A stretch of 64,000 bases of DNA from Paraburkholderia sp. BCC1886 (GCF_900996245.1 NZ_CAAJGK010000107.1:228824-292823), one strand, 5' to 3'; numbered from the stretch's first letter, positions 1-9,022 are shown. Translations and numbers: made by a program. The notes: a model not told the origin generated them from the letters alone.

Positions 1-984
1 GTAAGACAGCAGCTTGGAGTGCGACGCACTGAAAAACAGGAAGATGAACGCGGTCCAGACCAGCATCAGCGTGACCGGCGCGAAGCCGTTGGGCTGGCGC
101 GGCAGACGCCAGGCGTGCCGCACGCTCTGCACGGCCACCGACAGCCACGGCAGGAAGCCGACCAGCAGAACCGGCACGAAGTAGTAGAACGCACCGGGGC
201 GATTCTGTTCAGGCGTCAGATACCGCTTGAACTGCTGCACGATGAAGAAGAAATTCAGGAATTCGGGGTTGCGCTGCTGCACCAGCACGAACCAGGGGGT
301 GACGATCGCGAAAAAGACGATCAGGCCGCCGATCAGATGCAGGCGCTTCCACAGCGCCCAGTCGCGGGCGGCGAGCGTGTAGAGCACGAGCACCGCGCCC
401 GGCAGGATCAGGCCGACCAACCCCTTCGAGAGCACCGCCAGCGCCATCGAGCCCCAGCACACATACATCCAGCCGCGCACGCAGCCGGTTTGCAGACCGG
501 GCCGTTGCGCGAGCAGCAGCGCGCAGAGCGTGACTTCCATCCAGAACGACAGGCCCATGTCGAGTGTGTTGAAGTGGCCCATCAGGTTCCAGTACGGAGA
601 ACTGGCCAGCGCGATGGCCGCGAACACGCCGGTCGCCGCGTTGAACACGCGCGCGCCGGTAAAGCCGAGCAGCAGCACGCCCGCGAAGCCGGTCAGCGCG
701 GTGTAAAGCCGCGCCTGCCACTCGCCGATCCCGAACCACGCGAAAGTCAGCGCGTTGAACCAGGTTTGCAGCGGCGGTTTCTCGAAATACTTGTAGCCGT
801 TGTAGCGCGGCGTGATCCAGTCGCCGGTGACGAACATTTCGCGCGCCATTTCAGCGTAGCGGCCTTCGTCGCTAGGCAGCAGATGGCGCCAGCCCAGCGG
901 TACGAACCAGATCACGGCGAGGGCCAGCACCAGCAGCAGGATCGTGGTGCGATTGAGCGGTAGCCTCGTCGGCGTATCGTTCAT
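1..984 (-). CDS. ArnT-like GT39 glycosyltransferase, 5' part (gene runs off the window)
   Basis: Reading leftward from ATG at 984 the frame is open for 328 codons to the window edge, so the C-terminus is missing. The protein starts MNDTPTRLPLNRTT, followed by a hydrophobic helix and the first periplasmic loop with the acidic motif SDEGRYAEMAREM (about residues 44-56), typical of GT39/ArnT enzymes that move a sugar from a polyprenyl phosphate carrier onto lipid A or another acceptor. Further motifs are KPPLQTWF and several membrane helices. The last visible residues, SHSKLLSY, match the conserved lysine motif of ArnT-like proteins. It is an inner-membrane protein. The family assignment is firm. 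The transferred sugar and acceptor cannot be read from sequence, so ArnT itself is not claimed. The ribosome binding site is weak. Confidence 0.85.
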   Translation of the reverse strand, partial: MNDTPTRLPLNRTTILLLVLALAVIWFVPLGWRHLLPSDEGRYAEMAREMFVTGDWITPRYNGYKYFEKPPLQTWFNALTFAWFGIGEWQARLYTALTGFAGVLLLGFTGARVFNAATGVFAAIALASSPYWNLMGHFNTLDMGLSFWMEVTLCALLLAQRPGLQTGCVRGWMYVCWGSMALAVLSKGLVGLILPGAVLVLYTLAARDWALWKRLHLIGGLIVFFAIVTPWFVLVQQRNPEFLNFFFIVQQFKRYLTPEQNRPGAFYYFVPVLLVGFLPWLSVAVQSVRHAWRLPRQPNGFAPVTLMLVWTAFIFLFFSASHSKLLSY

Positions 985-1251
985 GGATGTCAACCAGGTT
1001 TGGCGACGCCGCGGTGGCGGCGAAGCGGAATTGTTTCGAAACGTCGCGCGTCCCGACCGCGCTTGCCGGTAGGGAATGATGGCGCGCAGTGTACGTGATC
1101 GGCGAGGGCGCGGCGAGGACTTGCAAAACGCCCGCCGACGTGCGTGGCCTGACCTGGCGCGTCACGGGGCTGCGCCCGCCGGGCGGTCGCGTCGGGTGGT
1201 CGCGCCGGCCGGCGGGAAGCGATGCCGGCCGCCGTGCGCAACGAGCCGCCG

Positions 1252-1626
1252 TCAACCTTCGATCAGCAGCGCGGCGGCGACCTTGCGGCCCTCGGCCATC
1301 AGGATGTTGTACGTGCGGCAGGCGGCCTTGAAGTCCATGGTTTCCACGCCGATGCGTTTCGCAGTGAGGGCCGCGGTCAGGCGCGGATGCGGAAAGCGCA
1401 GGCGCTCGCCGCTGCCGAACACCACCACCTCGGGCGCATAGTCCACCAGCATCGCGAAATGATCGGCGCTGAGCGCCTCGAAGGAAGCCACCGGCCAGGC
1501 AATGACGGGCGACTCCGGCAGCACGAGAATGCTGCCCGAATGCCGCACCAGATTGATTTCGACATAGTCGGCGCCGTAGCCGGTGACGGTATTGAGGGCG
1601 CCGCTCGCATCCTGATGTAATTTCAA
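1252..1626 (-). CDS. Mth938-like (DUF498) domain protein
   Basis: About 124 residues if translation begins at TTG 1626 (MKLHQDASGALNTVT), the usual N-terminus and length for this small alpha/beta family, whose biochemical role is not established. The body contains VTGYGADYVEINLVR, PEVVVFGSGERLRFP and a C-terminal TYNILMAEGRKVAAALLIEG, the typical strand/loop pattern. A GGAAAA stretch precedes the TTG. The frame is open further upstream, and ATG 1749 would add about 41 residues of Arg/Pro/Cys-rich sequence that does not look like this family; however the -10 box at 1776-1781 lies just before 1749, so that longer start cannot be excluded. It is transcribed away from alaC. Confidence 0.75.
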   Translation of the reverse strand: MKLHQDASGALNTVTGYGADYVEINLVRHSGSILVLPESPVIAWPVASFEALSADHFAMLVDYAPEVVVFGSGERLRFPHPRLTAALTAKRIGVETMDFKAACRTYNILMAEGRKVAAALLIEG

Positions 1627-2088
1627 ATCGATTTTCCGAAGTCGTCGTGGAGCGTTCCGAGTGCCGGCTGGCGGGCACGAAAAAGACGCACGAGCAGGAC
1701 AGAAGCCGTAAAAAAGCGGCCGAAAGGCTTGCCGTTGCGGGTCGCGCATTGCGGAAGTCGGCCAAAATCCGCTAAATTATAACTTTTTGGCTGCCTTGCG
1801 GCGCCCATCCTCGTGTGCCGCCATAAGTGAAGCCGAGGAGCCGGACGGTGCGGCAGGTGCGGCCCGCGACTATCTGTCTTGCGTGTCCAGCACGCGTCCA
1901 GCACCTATCTGGCGCGCGTCAAGCGTTCGCTGCCGGCTACCATGACCGGCCATGCTGCCCGACAATTACCCCTTTGGCGGATTGGCCCGGTCCCCGTGTT
2001 CGATCCGGCCCCGCTGGTTCGCCTCCGGCCTCCGGCCTCAGGCCTCAGGCCCCCAAGAAGCCTTATCAACCAGGATGAAGTGCCCGCC
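1627..2088. other. Divergent intergenic region between the Mth938-like gene and alaC
   Basis: About 460 bases without a convincing gene. It holds a perfect TATAAT on the minus strand (1776-1781), a GC-rich stretch with short 7-bp repeats of the type CCTCCGG/CCTCAGG around 2025-2050, and the AGGATGAAG Shine-Dalgarno-like sequence before alaC. I see no riboswitch or leader peptide. Confidence 0.5.
1776..1781 (-). promoter_or_regulatory. -10 box of the Mth938-like gene
   Basis: On the minus strand the sequence reads AAAGTTATAATTTAG, containing a perfect TATAAT. No good -35 hexamer is seen 16-18 bases upstream. Confidence 0.5.
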
Positions 2089-3327
2089 GTGAAACCGATT
2101 CTCAAATCCAACAAGTTGTTGAATGTCTGTTACGACATTCGCGGGCCCGTTCTCGACCACGCCAAGCGGCTCGAAGAGGAAGGCCACCGCATCATCAAGC
2201 TGAACATCGGCAATCTGGCGGCGTTCGGTTTCGAGGCGCCGGACGAAATCATCCAGGACATGATCCTGAACCTGCCGGGCTCGTCCGGGTATTCGGATTC
2301 GAAAGGGGTGTTCGCCGCGCGCAAGGCGATCATGCACTACACCCAGCAAAAGGGCGTGCACGGCGTCGAACTGGACGACATCTACATCGGCAACGGCGCC
2401 TCCGAGCTGATCGTGATGGCCTTGCAGGGCCTCTTGAACGACGGCGACGAAGTGCTGCTGCCCGCGCCGGATTACCCGCTGTGGACCGCCGGCGTGAGTC
2501 TGTCGGGCGGCACGCCGGTGCACTACATCTGCGACGAATCGAACGGCTGGATGCCCGATCTCGACGACATCCGCGCCAAAATTACGCCGAACACCCGTGC
2601 GCTCGTCGTCATCAACCCGAACAATCCGACCGGCGCACTGTATTCGGACGAACTGCTGCTCGGCCTGATCGACATCGCGCGCCAGCACGGCCTCGTCATT
2701 TTCGCCGACGAGGTGTACGACAAGATCGTCTACGACGGCAGGCAGCACACGTCGATGGCGGCGCTCTCCGAAGACGTGCTGACGGTCACGTTCAACAGCC
2801 TGTCGAAAAGCTACCGGTCCTGCGGCTACCGCGCCGGCTGGATGTTCATTTCGGGGCTGACCGGCGAAAATCGCCGCCGCGCCAAGGACTATTTCGAAGG
2901 GCTCGGCATTCTGGCTTCCATGCGTCTGTGCCCGAACGTACCCGGCCAGTATGCGATCCAGACCGCGCTCGGCGGCTACCAGAGCATCAACGACCTGATC
3001 GTGCCGAGCGGGCGCCTGTACAAACAGCGCGAACTCGCGTATGACATGCTGACTGCGATCCCGGGCGTCACCTGCGTGAAGCCCGACGCGGCGCTCTACA
3101 TGTTCCCGCGCCTCGATCCGAAGATGTATCCGATCCAGGACGACCAGCAGTTCATCCTCGATCTGCTGCTCGCGGAACGCGTGCTGCTCGTGCAAGGCAC
3201 CGGTTTCAACTGGAAAACGCCGGATCACTTCCGCGTCGTGTTCCTGCCGAACGTGGACGACCTTGCCGATTCGATCAACCGGATCGCGCGTTTTCTCGAC
3301 GGCTATCGCAAACGTCACACGGCCTAG
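2089..3327 (+). CDS. alaC: Alanine transaminase, class I/II PLP aminotransferase
   Basis: 412 residues from GTG 2089, the same length as E. coli AlaC. It makes alanine from pyruvate using glutamate (PLP enzyme, cytoplasm). The N-terminus VKPILKSNKLLNVCYDIRG and the block IIKLNIGNLAAFGF are hallmarks of the AlaA/AlaC group. The substrate motif NPNNPTGALY and the PLP-lysine motif SLSKSYRSCGYRAGW are present, with Lys240 as the Schiff-base residue. The frame is open far upstream, and GTG 2080 and several ATGs exist, but only 2089 gives the family N-terminus and stands about 9 bases after AGGATGAAG. It is followed after 103 bases by hom and thrC in the same direction, an arrangement common in beta-proteobacteria. 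AlaA-type function is the main alternative. Confidence 0.85.
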   Translation: MKPILKSNKLLNVCYDIRGPVLDHAKRLEEEGHRIIKLNIGNLAAFGFEAPDEIIQDMILNLPGSSGYSDSKGVFAARKAIMHYTQQKGVHGVELDDIYIGNGASELIVMALQGLLNDGDEVLLPAPDYPLWTAGVSLSGGTPVHYICDESNGWMPDLDDIRAKITPNTRALVVINPNNPTGALYSDELLLGLIDIARQHGLVIFADEVYDKIVYDGRQHTSMAALSEDVLTVTFNSLSKSYRSCGYRAGWMFISGLTGENRRRAKDYFEGLGILASMRLCPNVPGQYAIQTALGGYQSINDLIVPSGRLYKQRELAYDMLTAIPGVTCVKPDAALYMFPRLDPKMYPIQDDQQFILDLLLAERVLLVQGTGFNWKTPDHFRVVFLPNVDDLADSINRIARFLDGYRKRHTA

Positions 3328-3430
3328 CGCACACTGGCGAACGGCGCGGCGGCCTGGTCTGCGCCCGCAGTTGTTCCGCCCGGGTCCGACACCCGTTTCC
3401 TTTTAATCTTTACTCGACAACACACGCTGC

Positions 3431-4762
3431 ATGGAACCGATCAAAGTTGGACTGCTGGGCTTCGGCACGGTAGGCAGTGGCACCTTCACGGTACTGCGCC
3501 GCAATCAGGAAGAAATCAAACGTCGCGCGGGTCGCGGCATCGAGATCGCGCGCATTGCCGTGCGCAATCCCGCCAAGGCGAGCGCGGCGCTCGGCAGCGA
3601 GGCCGCCAGCATCGCGCTGACGGACGATTTCAATGCGGTAGTGGACGATCCGTCGATCGATATCGTGGCGGAAATGATCGGCGGCACGGGCGTGGCGCGC
3701 GACCTCGTACTGCGCGCGATTCGCAATCGCAAGCATGTGGTCACGGCCAACAAGGCGCTGCTTGCGGTGCACGGCACGGAGATTTTCGAAGCCGCGCACG
3801 CCACCGGCGTGATGGTCGCGTTCGAAGCGGCGGTGGCGGGCGGCATTCCCATCATCAAGGCGCTGCGCGAAGGGCTGAGCGCCAATCGCATCCAGTACAT
3901 CGCGGGCATCATCAACGGCACCACGAATTACATTCTTTCCGAAATGCGCGACCGCGGCCTCGATTTCGCGACCGCGCTGAAGGCCGCGCAGGAACTCGGT
4001 TATGCCGAAGCCGATCCGACCTTCGACATCGAAGGCGTGGACGCCGCGCACAAGGCCACCATCATGAGCGCGATCGCGTTCGGCGTGCCGGTGCAGTTCG
4101 ACAAGGCTCACGTCGAAGGCATCAGCAAGCTTGCGGCAATCGACATCAAATACGCGGAAGAACTCGGCTATCGCATCAAGCTGCTCGGCATCGCTCGGCG
4201 CGCGGCGCAGGGCATCGAGTTGCGCGTGCATCCCACGCTGATTCCGGAAAAACGTCTGCTCGCCAACGTGGAAGGCGCGATGAACGCGGTCGTCGTGCAT
4301 GGCGACGCGGTGGGCACGACGCTGTACTACGGCAAGGGCGCGGGCGCGGAGCCGACCGCGTCGGCGGTGGTCGCCGATCTGGTCGACGTCACGCGGCTGC
4401 ATACGGCCGACCCGGAGCACCGCGTGCCGCATCTCGCGTTCCAGCCGGACAGCTTGTCCAGCACGCCGATCCTGCCGATCGACGACGTGACCAGCAGCTA
4501 CTACCTGCGCCTGCGGGTGGCCGACGTGACCGGCGTGCTGGCCGACATCACGCGCATTCTGGCCGATCGCGGCATTTCGATCGACGCGTTGCTGCAAAAG
4601 GAATCCGAGCACGTCGACGCCATCGGCAAGGGCGAGACCGACATCATGCTGATCACGCACGAAACGGTCGAAAAGAACGTCAATGCGGCGATTGCCACCA
4701 TCGAAGCGTTGCAGACCGTCGTCTCGCAAGTCACGAAGCTGCGCATGGAAGCGCTGAACTAG
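3431..4762 (+). CDS. hom: Homoserine dehydrogenase
   Basis: 443 residues. It catalyses NAD(P)H-dependent reduction of aspartate semialdehyde to homoserine, the branch point to threonine and methionine. The Rossmann motif GLLGFGTVGSG lies at residues 7-17. The catalytic and substrate region includes GGTGVARD, ANKALLA, FEAAVAGGIPII and GIINGTTNYIL, followed by EADPTFDIEGVDAAHK. A C-terminal ACT domain begins near residue 357 (YYLRLRVADVTGVLADI), so allosteric control by threonine is likely from family knowledge. It is the monofunctional type without aspartokinase. The stop lies 8 bases before thrC, so the two are co-transcribed. No attenuator-like leader with Thr/Ile codons is visible upstream. 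Confidence 0.96.
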   Translation: MEPIKVGLLGFGTVGSGTFTVLRRNQEEIKRRAGRGIEIARIAVRNPAKASAALGSEAASIALTDDFNAVVDDPSIDIVAEMIGGTGVARDLVLRAIRNRKHVVTANKALLAVHGTEIFEAAHATGVMVAFEAAVAGGIPIIKALREGLSANRIQYIAGIINGTTNYILSEMRDRGLDFATALKAAQELGYAEADPTFDIEGVDAAHKATIMSAIAFGVPVQFDKAHVEGISKLAAIDIKYAEELGYRIKLLGIARRAAQGIELRVHPTLIPEKRLLANVEGAMNAVVVHGDAVGTTLYYGKGAGAEPTASAVVADLVDVTRLHTADPEHRVPHLAFQPDSLSSTPILPIDDVTSSYYLRLRVADVTGVLADITRILADRGISIDALLQKESEHVDAIGKGETDIMLITHETVEKNVNAAIATIEALQTVVSQVTKLRMEALN

Positions 4763-4770
4763 GCCGAACT

Positions 4771-6222
4771 ATGAACTACCTTTCTACGCGCGGCGCCGGA
4801 GCCGGCGAGCATCACACTTTCTCCGACATCCTGCTGGGCGGCCTCGCGAAAGACGGCGGTCTCTATCTGCCGGCGCAGTATCCGCGCGTGAGCGACGCCG
4901 AACTCGCGCGCTGGCGCACGCTGTCGTACGCCGATCTCGCGTTCGAGATTCTCTCCACGTTCATCGACGACATTCCCGCCGAGGATCTGCGCGCGCTGAC
5001 GCGCAAGACCTACACGCCCGCCACCTACTGCAACGTGCGCGACGACGAAACCGCGGCGAACATCACGCCGCTCAAAACGCTCGGCATCGAAAACGGGGCG
5101 CCGCTGTCGTTGCTGGAGTTGTCGAACGGGCCGACGCTCGCGTTCAAGGACATGGCGATGCAGTTGATCGGCAACCTGTTCGAATATGCGCTGGCCAAAG
5201 AGGGTGAGACGCTGAACATTCTCGGCGCGACTTCCGGCGACACCGGCAGCGCCGCCGAATACGCGATGCGCGGCAAGCAGGGCATTCGCGTGTTCATGCT
5301 CTCGCCGCACAGGAAGATGAGCGCGTTCCAGACCGCGCAGATGTATAGCCTGCAGGACCCGAACATCTTCAACATCGCGGTGGAAGGCGTGTTCGACGAC
5401 GCGCAGGACATCGTCAAGGCCGTCTCGAACGACCACGCGTTCAAGGCGAAGTACAAGATCGGCACGGTCAACTCGATCAACTGGGCGCGCGTCGTCGCGC
5501 AGGTCGTGTACTACTTCAAGGGCTACTTCCAGGCAACGAAATCGAACGACGAGCGCGTGTCGTTCACGGTGCCCTCGGGCAACTTCGGCAATGTGTGTGC
5601 CGGTCATATCGCACGCATGATGGGCCTGCCGATCGAAAAGCTGGTGGTCGCCACCAACGAAAACGACGTGCTCGACGAGTTTTTCCGCACTGGCATCTAC
5701 CGGGTGCGCAAGGCCGCGGAGACGTATCACACCACCAGCCCGAGCATGGACATTTCGAAGGCGTCGAATTTCGAGCGCTTCGTGTTCGACCTGCTCGATC
5801 GGGATCCGGCGCGCGTGCTGCAACTGTTCCGCGATGTCGAGGAGAAGGGCGGTTTCGACCTCGCGGCGAGCGGCGACTTCGCGCGCGTGAAGGAGTTCGG
5901 CTTCGTGTCCGGTCGCAGCAGCCACGCCGACCGCGTGGAGGCGATTCGCGACGTGTTCGAACGCTACGACACGATGATCGACACGCACACGGCCGACGGC
6001 CTGAAGGTCGCGCGCGAACATCTTCAACCCGGCATTCCGATGATCGTGCTGGAAACCGCGCAGCCGATCAAGTTCGGCGAGACGATTCGCGAAGCGCTGC
6101 TGCGCGAACCGGAGCGGCCGGCAGCGTTCTCGGGACTGGAAGCCTTGCCGCAGCGTTTCGAAGTGCTGCCCGCCGATGCGCAGCAGGTCAAGGACTTCAT
6201 CGTGGCGAATACGGGCGCTTGA
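4771..6222 (+). CDS. thrC: Threonine synthase
   Basis: 483 residues. This PLP enzyme converts O-phosphohomoserine to threonine, the last step after Hom. The N-terminus MNYLSTRG is typical of the long proteobacterial form. The PLP lysine is Lys126 in NGPTLAFKDMAMQ. The phosphate-binding loop ATSGDTGSAAEYA and the conserved FTVPSGNFGNVCAG and TTSPSMDISKASNFERF blocks are all present. It is intact and of normal length. It starts 8 bases after hom, so hom-thrC form one operon. A 28-base perfect palindrome follows the stop codon before moeA. Confidence 0.96.
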   Translation: MNYLSTRGAGAGEHHTFSDILLGGLAKDGGLYLPAQYPRVSDAELARWRTLSYADLAFEILSTFIDDIPAEDLRALTRKTYTPATYCNVRDDETAANITPLKTLGIENGAPLSLLELSNGPTLAFKDMAMQLIGNLFEYALAKEGETLNILGATSGDTGSAAEYAMRGKQGIRVFMLSPHRKMSAFQTAQMYSLQDPNIFNIAVEGVFDDAQDIVKAVSNDHAFKAKYKIGTVNSINWARVVAQVVYYFKGYFQATKSNDERVSFTVPSGNFGNVCAGHIARMMGLPIEKLVVATNENDVLDEFFRTGIYRVRKAAETYHTTSPSMDISKASNFERFVFDLLDRDPARVLQLFRDVEEKGGFDLAASGDFARVKEFGFVSGRSSHADRVEAIRDVFERYDTMIDTHTADGLKVAREHLQPGIPMIVLETAQPIKFGETIREALLREPERPAAFSGLEALPQRFEVLPADAQQVKDFIVANTGA

Positions 6223-6248
6223 GCCCGGCGCGGACCCGCAGCGCGCTG

Positions 6249-6276
6249 CTCGCCGGCATGCCGGCATGCCGGCGAG
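6249..6276. repeat. 28-base perfect palindrome between thrC and moeA
   Basis: The sequence from 6249 to 6276 equals its own reverse complement: CTCGCCGGCATGCC and its mirror. There is no U-tract after it on either strand, so it is not a classical intrinsic terminator. It may slow or end thrC transcription, act as a protein binding site, or be a short repetitive element. Confidence 0.75.
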
Positions 6277-6329
6277 TTGCGTGGTCTGGCGTATCGCGCA
6301 CCGGACATCACCGGCCGCGCGCTCGCCGC

Positions 6330-6335
6330 TACAAT
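6330..6335 (+). promoter_or_regulatory. -10 box before moeA
   Basis: TACAAT stands 30 bases before the moeA ATG and just after the palindrome, suggesting moeA-moaD-moaE have their own promoter separate from hom-thrC. No strong -35 is visible. Confidence 0.45.
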
Positions 6336-6365
6336 GCTTTTTTCTCTGCGGCTTCGACACACCCG

Positions 6366-7637
6366 ATGTCCACACCCACGCCCCGCGCTCCCATGCTCGC
6401 CACCGCCGATGCGCTGGCGACGCTTCTCGATGCCGCTCACCCGATTGCCGGCACCGAATCCATCCCGACATTGCAGGCACTGAATCGCGTACTGTCCGCC
6501 GACGTCACGTCGCCGCTCGACGTGCCGCCGATGAACACCAGTTCGATGGACGGCTACGCCGTGCGCAGCGCGGATTTCGGCGCCGCCACGGAGGTACGCT
6601 TGCCGGTCTCGCAACGGATTCCCGCCGGTCATGCGCCGCAACCGCTCACGCCGGGCAGCGTGGCGCGTATTTTCACCGGCGCGACGGTGCCTCCGGGCGC
6701 GGACGCGATCGTCATGCAGGAACAGGCCGAGGTGGCGGGCGACGAAGTCACGCTGCTGCATCGGCCGCAGCCCGGCGAATGGATCACGGCGCAAGGCGCG
6801 GATATCCGTAGCGGCTCGGTCATCCTGCCGGCCGGCACGCGGCTTTCGCCGCAGGCGCTGGGGCTGGCCGCCTCGGTCGGCTGCGCTGAACTCGAAGTGC
6901 GCCGCCGCGTGAAAGTCGCGGTGTTCTTTACCGGCGACGAATTGACCATGCCGGGCGAACCGCTGAAACCGGGCGCCATCTACAACTCGAATCGCTTTAC
7001 GCTGCACGGTCTGCTCGACAAGCTCGGCTGCGAGGTGACCGACTACGGCATCGTCGCCGATCGGCTCGACGCCACCCGCGCCACCTTGCGCGAAGCCGCG
7101 CAGGCGCACGACCTGATCCTCACCTGCGGCGGCGTGTCGGTCGGTGAGGAGGATCATGTAAAACCGGCCGTTGAAGCCGAAGGCCGTCTCGCCATGTGGC
7201 AGATCGCCATGAAGCCGGGCAAGCCGCTCGCGTTCGGCGCCGTGCGGCGTTCTTCGCAGAGCGCCGCCACCGGCGCCACGCCCGGCGCGTCCGGCGAAAC
7301 CTTTTTCATCGGCCTGCCCGGCAATCCCGTCTCCAGTTTCGCGACCTTCCTGCTGTTCGTGCGGCCTTTCATCCTGAGTCTGGCCGGCGTGCACTCGGTC
7401 GCGCCGCGCGCGCTGTCGTTGCGCGCGGACTTCACGCAGGCCAAGGCCGATCGCCGCAACGAGTTTCTGCGCGCGCGTATCAATCCGGCGGGCGGTCTCG
7501 ATCTGTTTCCGAACCAGAGCTCGGCCGTGCTGACCTCGACGGTGTGGGGCGACGGTCTGATCGACAATCCGCCGAATCATGCGATCGCAGCGGGTGAGAC
7601 CGTCCGCTTCATCCCTTTCTCCGAACTGCTGAACTGA
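6366..7637 (+). CDS. moeA: Molybdopterin molybdenumtransferase
   Basis: 423 residues from ATG 6366 (MSTPTPRAPMLATADAL). MoeA inserts molybdate into adenylylated molybdopterin, the last step of molybdenum cofactor synthesis in the cytoplasm. The motifs NTSSMDGYAVRSADF, IFTGATVPPGADAIVMQEQ, FFTGDELTMPGEP, ILTCGGVSVGEEDHVK and FIGLPGNPVSSFATF are all present, and the C-terminal domain IV ends in GETVRFIPFSELLN. The reading frame is open for another 257 codons upstream across thrC, but that part resembles nothing and overlaps thrC on the same strand. The -10 box at 6330 also favours 6366. It is followed after 17 bases by moaD and then moaE. Confidence 0.95.
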   Translation: MSTPTPRAPMLATADALATLLDAAHPIAGTESIPTLQALNRVLSADVTSPLDVPPMNTSSMDGYAVRSADFGAATEVRLPVSQRIPAGHAPQPLTPGSVARIFTGATVPPGADAIVMQEQAEVAGDEVTLLHRPQPGEWITAQGADIRSGSVILPAGTRLSPQALGLAASVGCAELEVRRRVKVAVFFTGDELTMPGEPLKPGAIYNSNRFTLHGLLDKLGCEVTDYGIVADRLDATRATLREAAQAHDLILTCGGVSVGEEDHVKPAVEAEGRLAMWQIAMKPGKPLAFGAVRRSSQSAATGATPGASGETFFIGLPGNPVSSFATFLLFVRPFILSLAGVHSVAPRALSLRADFTQAKADRRNEFLRARINPAGGLDLFPNQSSAVLTSTVWGDGLIDNPPNHAIAAGETVRFIPFSELLN

Positions 7638-7654
7638 GCCGCGCGCGCCATTCC

Positions 7655-7912
7655 ATGAAAATCCAACTCCGCTATTTTGCGAGCGTGCGCGAAGCGCTCG
7701 GTACCGCCGATGAAACCGTCGATCTGCCCGACGGCATCGCCACGGTCGGCGACGTGCGCGGCTGGCTGCGGGTACGCGGCGGCGTCTGGGCCGAGGCGCT
7801 AGCCGAAGGCCGCGCACTGCGCATGGCCTGCAACCACGAGATGACCGACGCCGGCACCCGTCTCACCGACGGTTGCGAGGTCGCGTTTTTCCCACCCGTC
7901 ACCGGCGGTTGA
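7655..7912 (+). CDS. moaD: Molybdopterin synthase small subunit
   Basis: 85 residues with a ubiquitin-like fold. The N-terminus MKIQLRYFASVREALG and the C-terminus FFPPVTGG are diagnostic. The terminal Gly-Gly is adenylylated and thiocarboxylated and supplies sulfur to precursor Z. It works as a heterotetramer with MoaE, encoded 8 bases downstream. It is intact and has normal length. The stop-to-start spacing in moeA-moaD-moaE indicates one transcript. Confidence 0.95.
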   Translation: MKIQLRYFASVREALGTADETVDLPDGIATVGDVRGWLRVRGGVWAEALAEGRALRMACNHEMTDAGTRLTDGCEVAFFPPVTGG

Positions 7913-7920
7913 GGCGAGCC

Positions 7921-8400
7921 ATGCCGATTCGTGTCCAGACCGAAGATTTCGACCTCAGCGCGGAGGTGGCAGCGTTGCGCGCCCGCAATCCGAAGATCGG
8001 CGCGGTGGCGTGCTTCGTCGGGACGGTGCGCGATCTGAACGACGGCAGCATCGTCGAAACCATGGAGCTCGAGCACTATCCGGGCATGACGGAGAAATCG
8101 CTGGAAGCCATCGTCGTCGACGCGCGCGAGCGCTGGCCGGGCATCGAGGTGCTGATCGTGCATCGGGTCGGCAAGCTGTATCCGCTCGATCAGATCGTGC
8201 TGGTGGCGACGACCGCCGCGCATCGCGGCGACGCCTTTGCGTCCTGCGAATTCGTGATGGATTATCTGAAAACCCAGGCGCCGTTCTGGAAGAAAGAAAA
8301 GACCGAAACCGGCGAGCGCTGGGTGGACGCCCGTGTCACCGACGACGCGGCGCTGGCCCGCTGGGGCAAATCATCGGACGGCTCGAAGCCTAGGGAATAA
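7921..8400 (+). CDS. moaE: Molybdopterin synthase catalytic subunit
   Basis: 159 residues from ATG 7921 (MPIRVQTEDFDLSAEV). The large subunit of molybdopterin synthase converts cyclic pyranopterin monophosphate to molybdopterin with sulfur from MoaD. Conserved blocks are GAVACFVGTVRDLN, ELEHYPGMTEKSL, HRVGKLYPLDQIVLVAT, HRGDAFASCEFVMDYLK and the active-site lysine region FWKKEKTETGERWVDA. An in-frame upstream extension would overlap the end of moaD and is unlikely. It is convergent with the hemoglobin gene, only 34 bases away, with no obvious terminator. Confidence 0.95.
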   Translation: MPIRVQTEDFDLSAEVAALRARNPKIGAVACFVGTVRDLNDGSIVETMELEHYPGMTEKSLEAIVVDARERWPGIEVLIVHRVGKLYPLDQIVLVATTAAHRGDAFASCEFVMDYLKTQAPFWKKEKTETGERWVDARVTDDAALARWGKSSDGSKPRE

Positions 8401-8434
8401 GCGTTAGCGGTACGCCGAAGCGTGGGTGGCCTGT

Positions 8435-9022
8435 TCAGTCTTCCTGCTTGCCGACGATTCGCGTCGGAAACGGCTCGCCAGGCGGACGCGGACGTAGCGG
8501 CGGCTGCGTCGGAGCATGGGCGGCATGATCGCCATTCGCGCCATCCGCGTTATCCGCATCCCGGGTCCGCCGACGCGGCGCGACTCGCTCGAGCAAGGCC
8601 AGTTGCTCCGCCGGAATCGTGTAATCCCAACCGAACCGGCTCAGCTGCAGACTCTGCGCGATGCGCAGCGCCGGTTCCATGAAGCGGACCGCCGCCGCCG
8701 GCCGATAGCGCGATTCGACCGTATCCAGGAACAGATACAGCCAGCGACTGAAGTGTTGCGGCTCGATGCCCGCGAGCGGCTGATGCGCCTGCTGCACGTT
8801 GCCGCGATATTGCTTCGCCCCCAGCACGAGGCTGCTCCAGAAACTGCACATTTTTGGGAGATGATCGTCCCAGCGCCCTGCGAGGCTCGCGTCGAACACC
8901 GGACCGAGCAGCGGATCGGCACGCACGCGATCGTAAAACCCATAGACGAGTTCACGGATATTCGCTTCGGTGGGTTCGGCTGCGCGCTCGAGTGCCGGCG
9001 CGGCGGGGAAGGTCGGATTCAT
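8435..9022 (-). CDS. Group III truncated hemoglobin with a proline-rich tail
   Basis: 195 residues from ATG 9022 (MNPTFPAAPALERAAEP). The globin part (about residues 15-140) has LVYGFYDRVRADPLLGPVF and MCSFWSSLVLGAKQYRGN followed by QQAHQPLAGI with the presumed proximal histidine, and HFSRWLYLFLDTV, a pattern that fits group III truncated hemoglobins. From about residue 150 it carries an Arg/Asp/Ala/Pro-rich tail (PTQPPLRPRPPGEP) longer than usual for the family. It is divergent from an NsrR-type regulator and a candidate operator lies between, so a role in nitric oxide or oxygen chemistry is inferred. Heme binding itself is family knowledge, not shown here. Confidence 0.88.
   Translation of the reverse strand: MNPTFPAAPALERAAEPTEANIRELVYGFYDRVRADPLLGPVFDASLAGRWDDHLPKMCSFWSSLVLGAKQYRGNVQQAHQPLAGIEPQHFSRWLYLFLDTVESRYRPAAAVRFMEPALRIAQSLQLSRFGWDYTIPAEQLALLERVAPRRRTRDADNADGANGDHAAHAPTQPPLRPRPPGEPFPTRIVGKQED

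Noticed and set aside
2038..3318. Long open frame on the minus strand opposite alaC (and similar long antisense frames opposite hom, thrC, clpB, rlmD, phaA, ligD)
   Set aside because: In GC-rich DNA the complement of a real gene often stays open. These translations are rich in Arg/His/Asp with no family motifs, while the opposite strand carries complete enzymes.
5595..6365. In-frame upstream extension of moeA across thrC
   Set aside because: It overlaps thrC on the same strand in another frame and has no similarity to MoeA; ATG 6366 gives the normal length.
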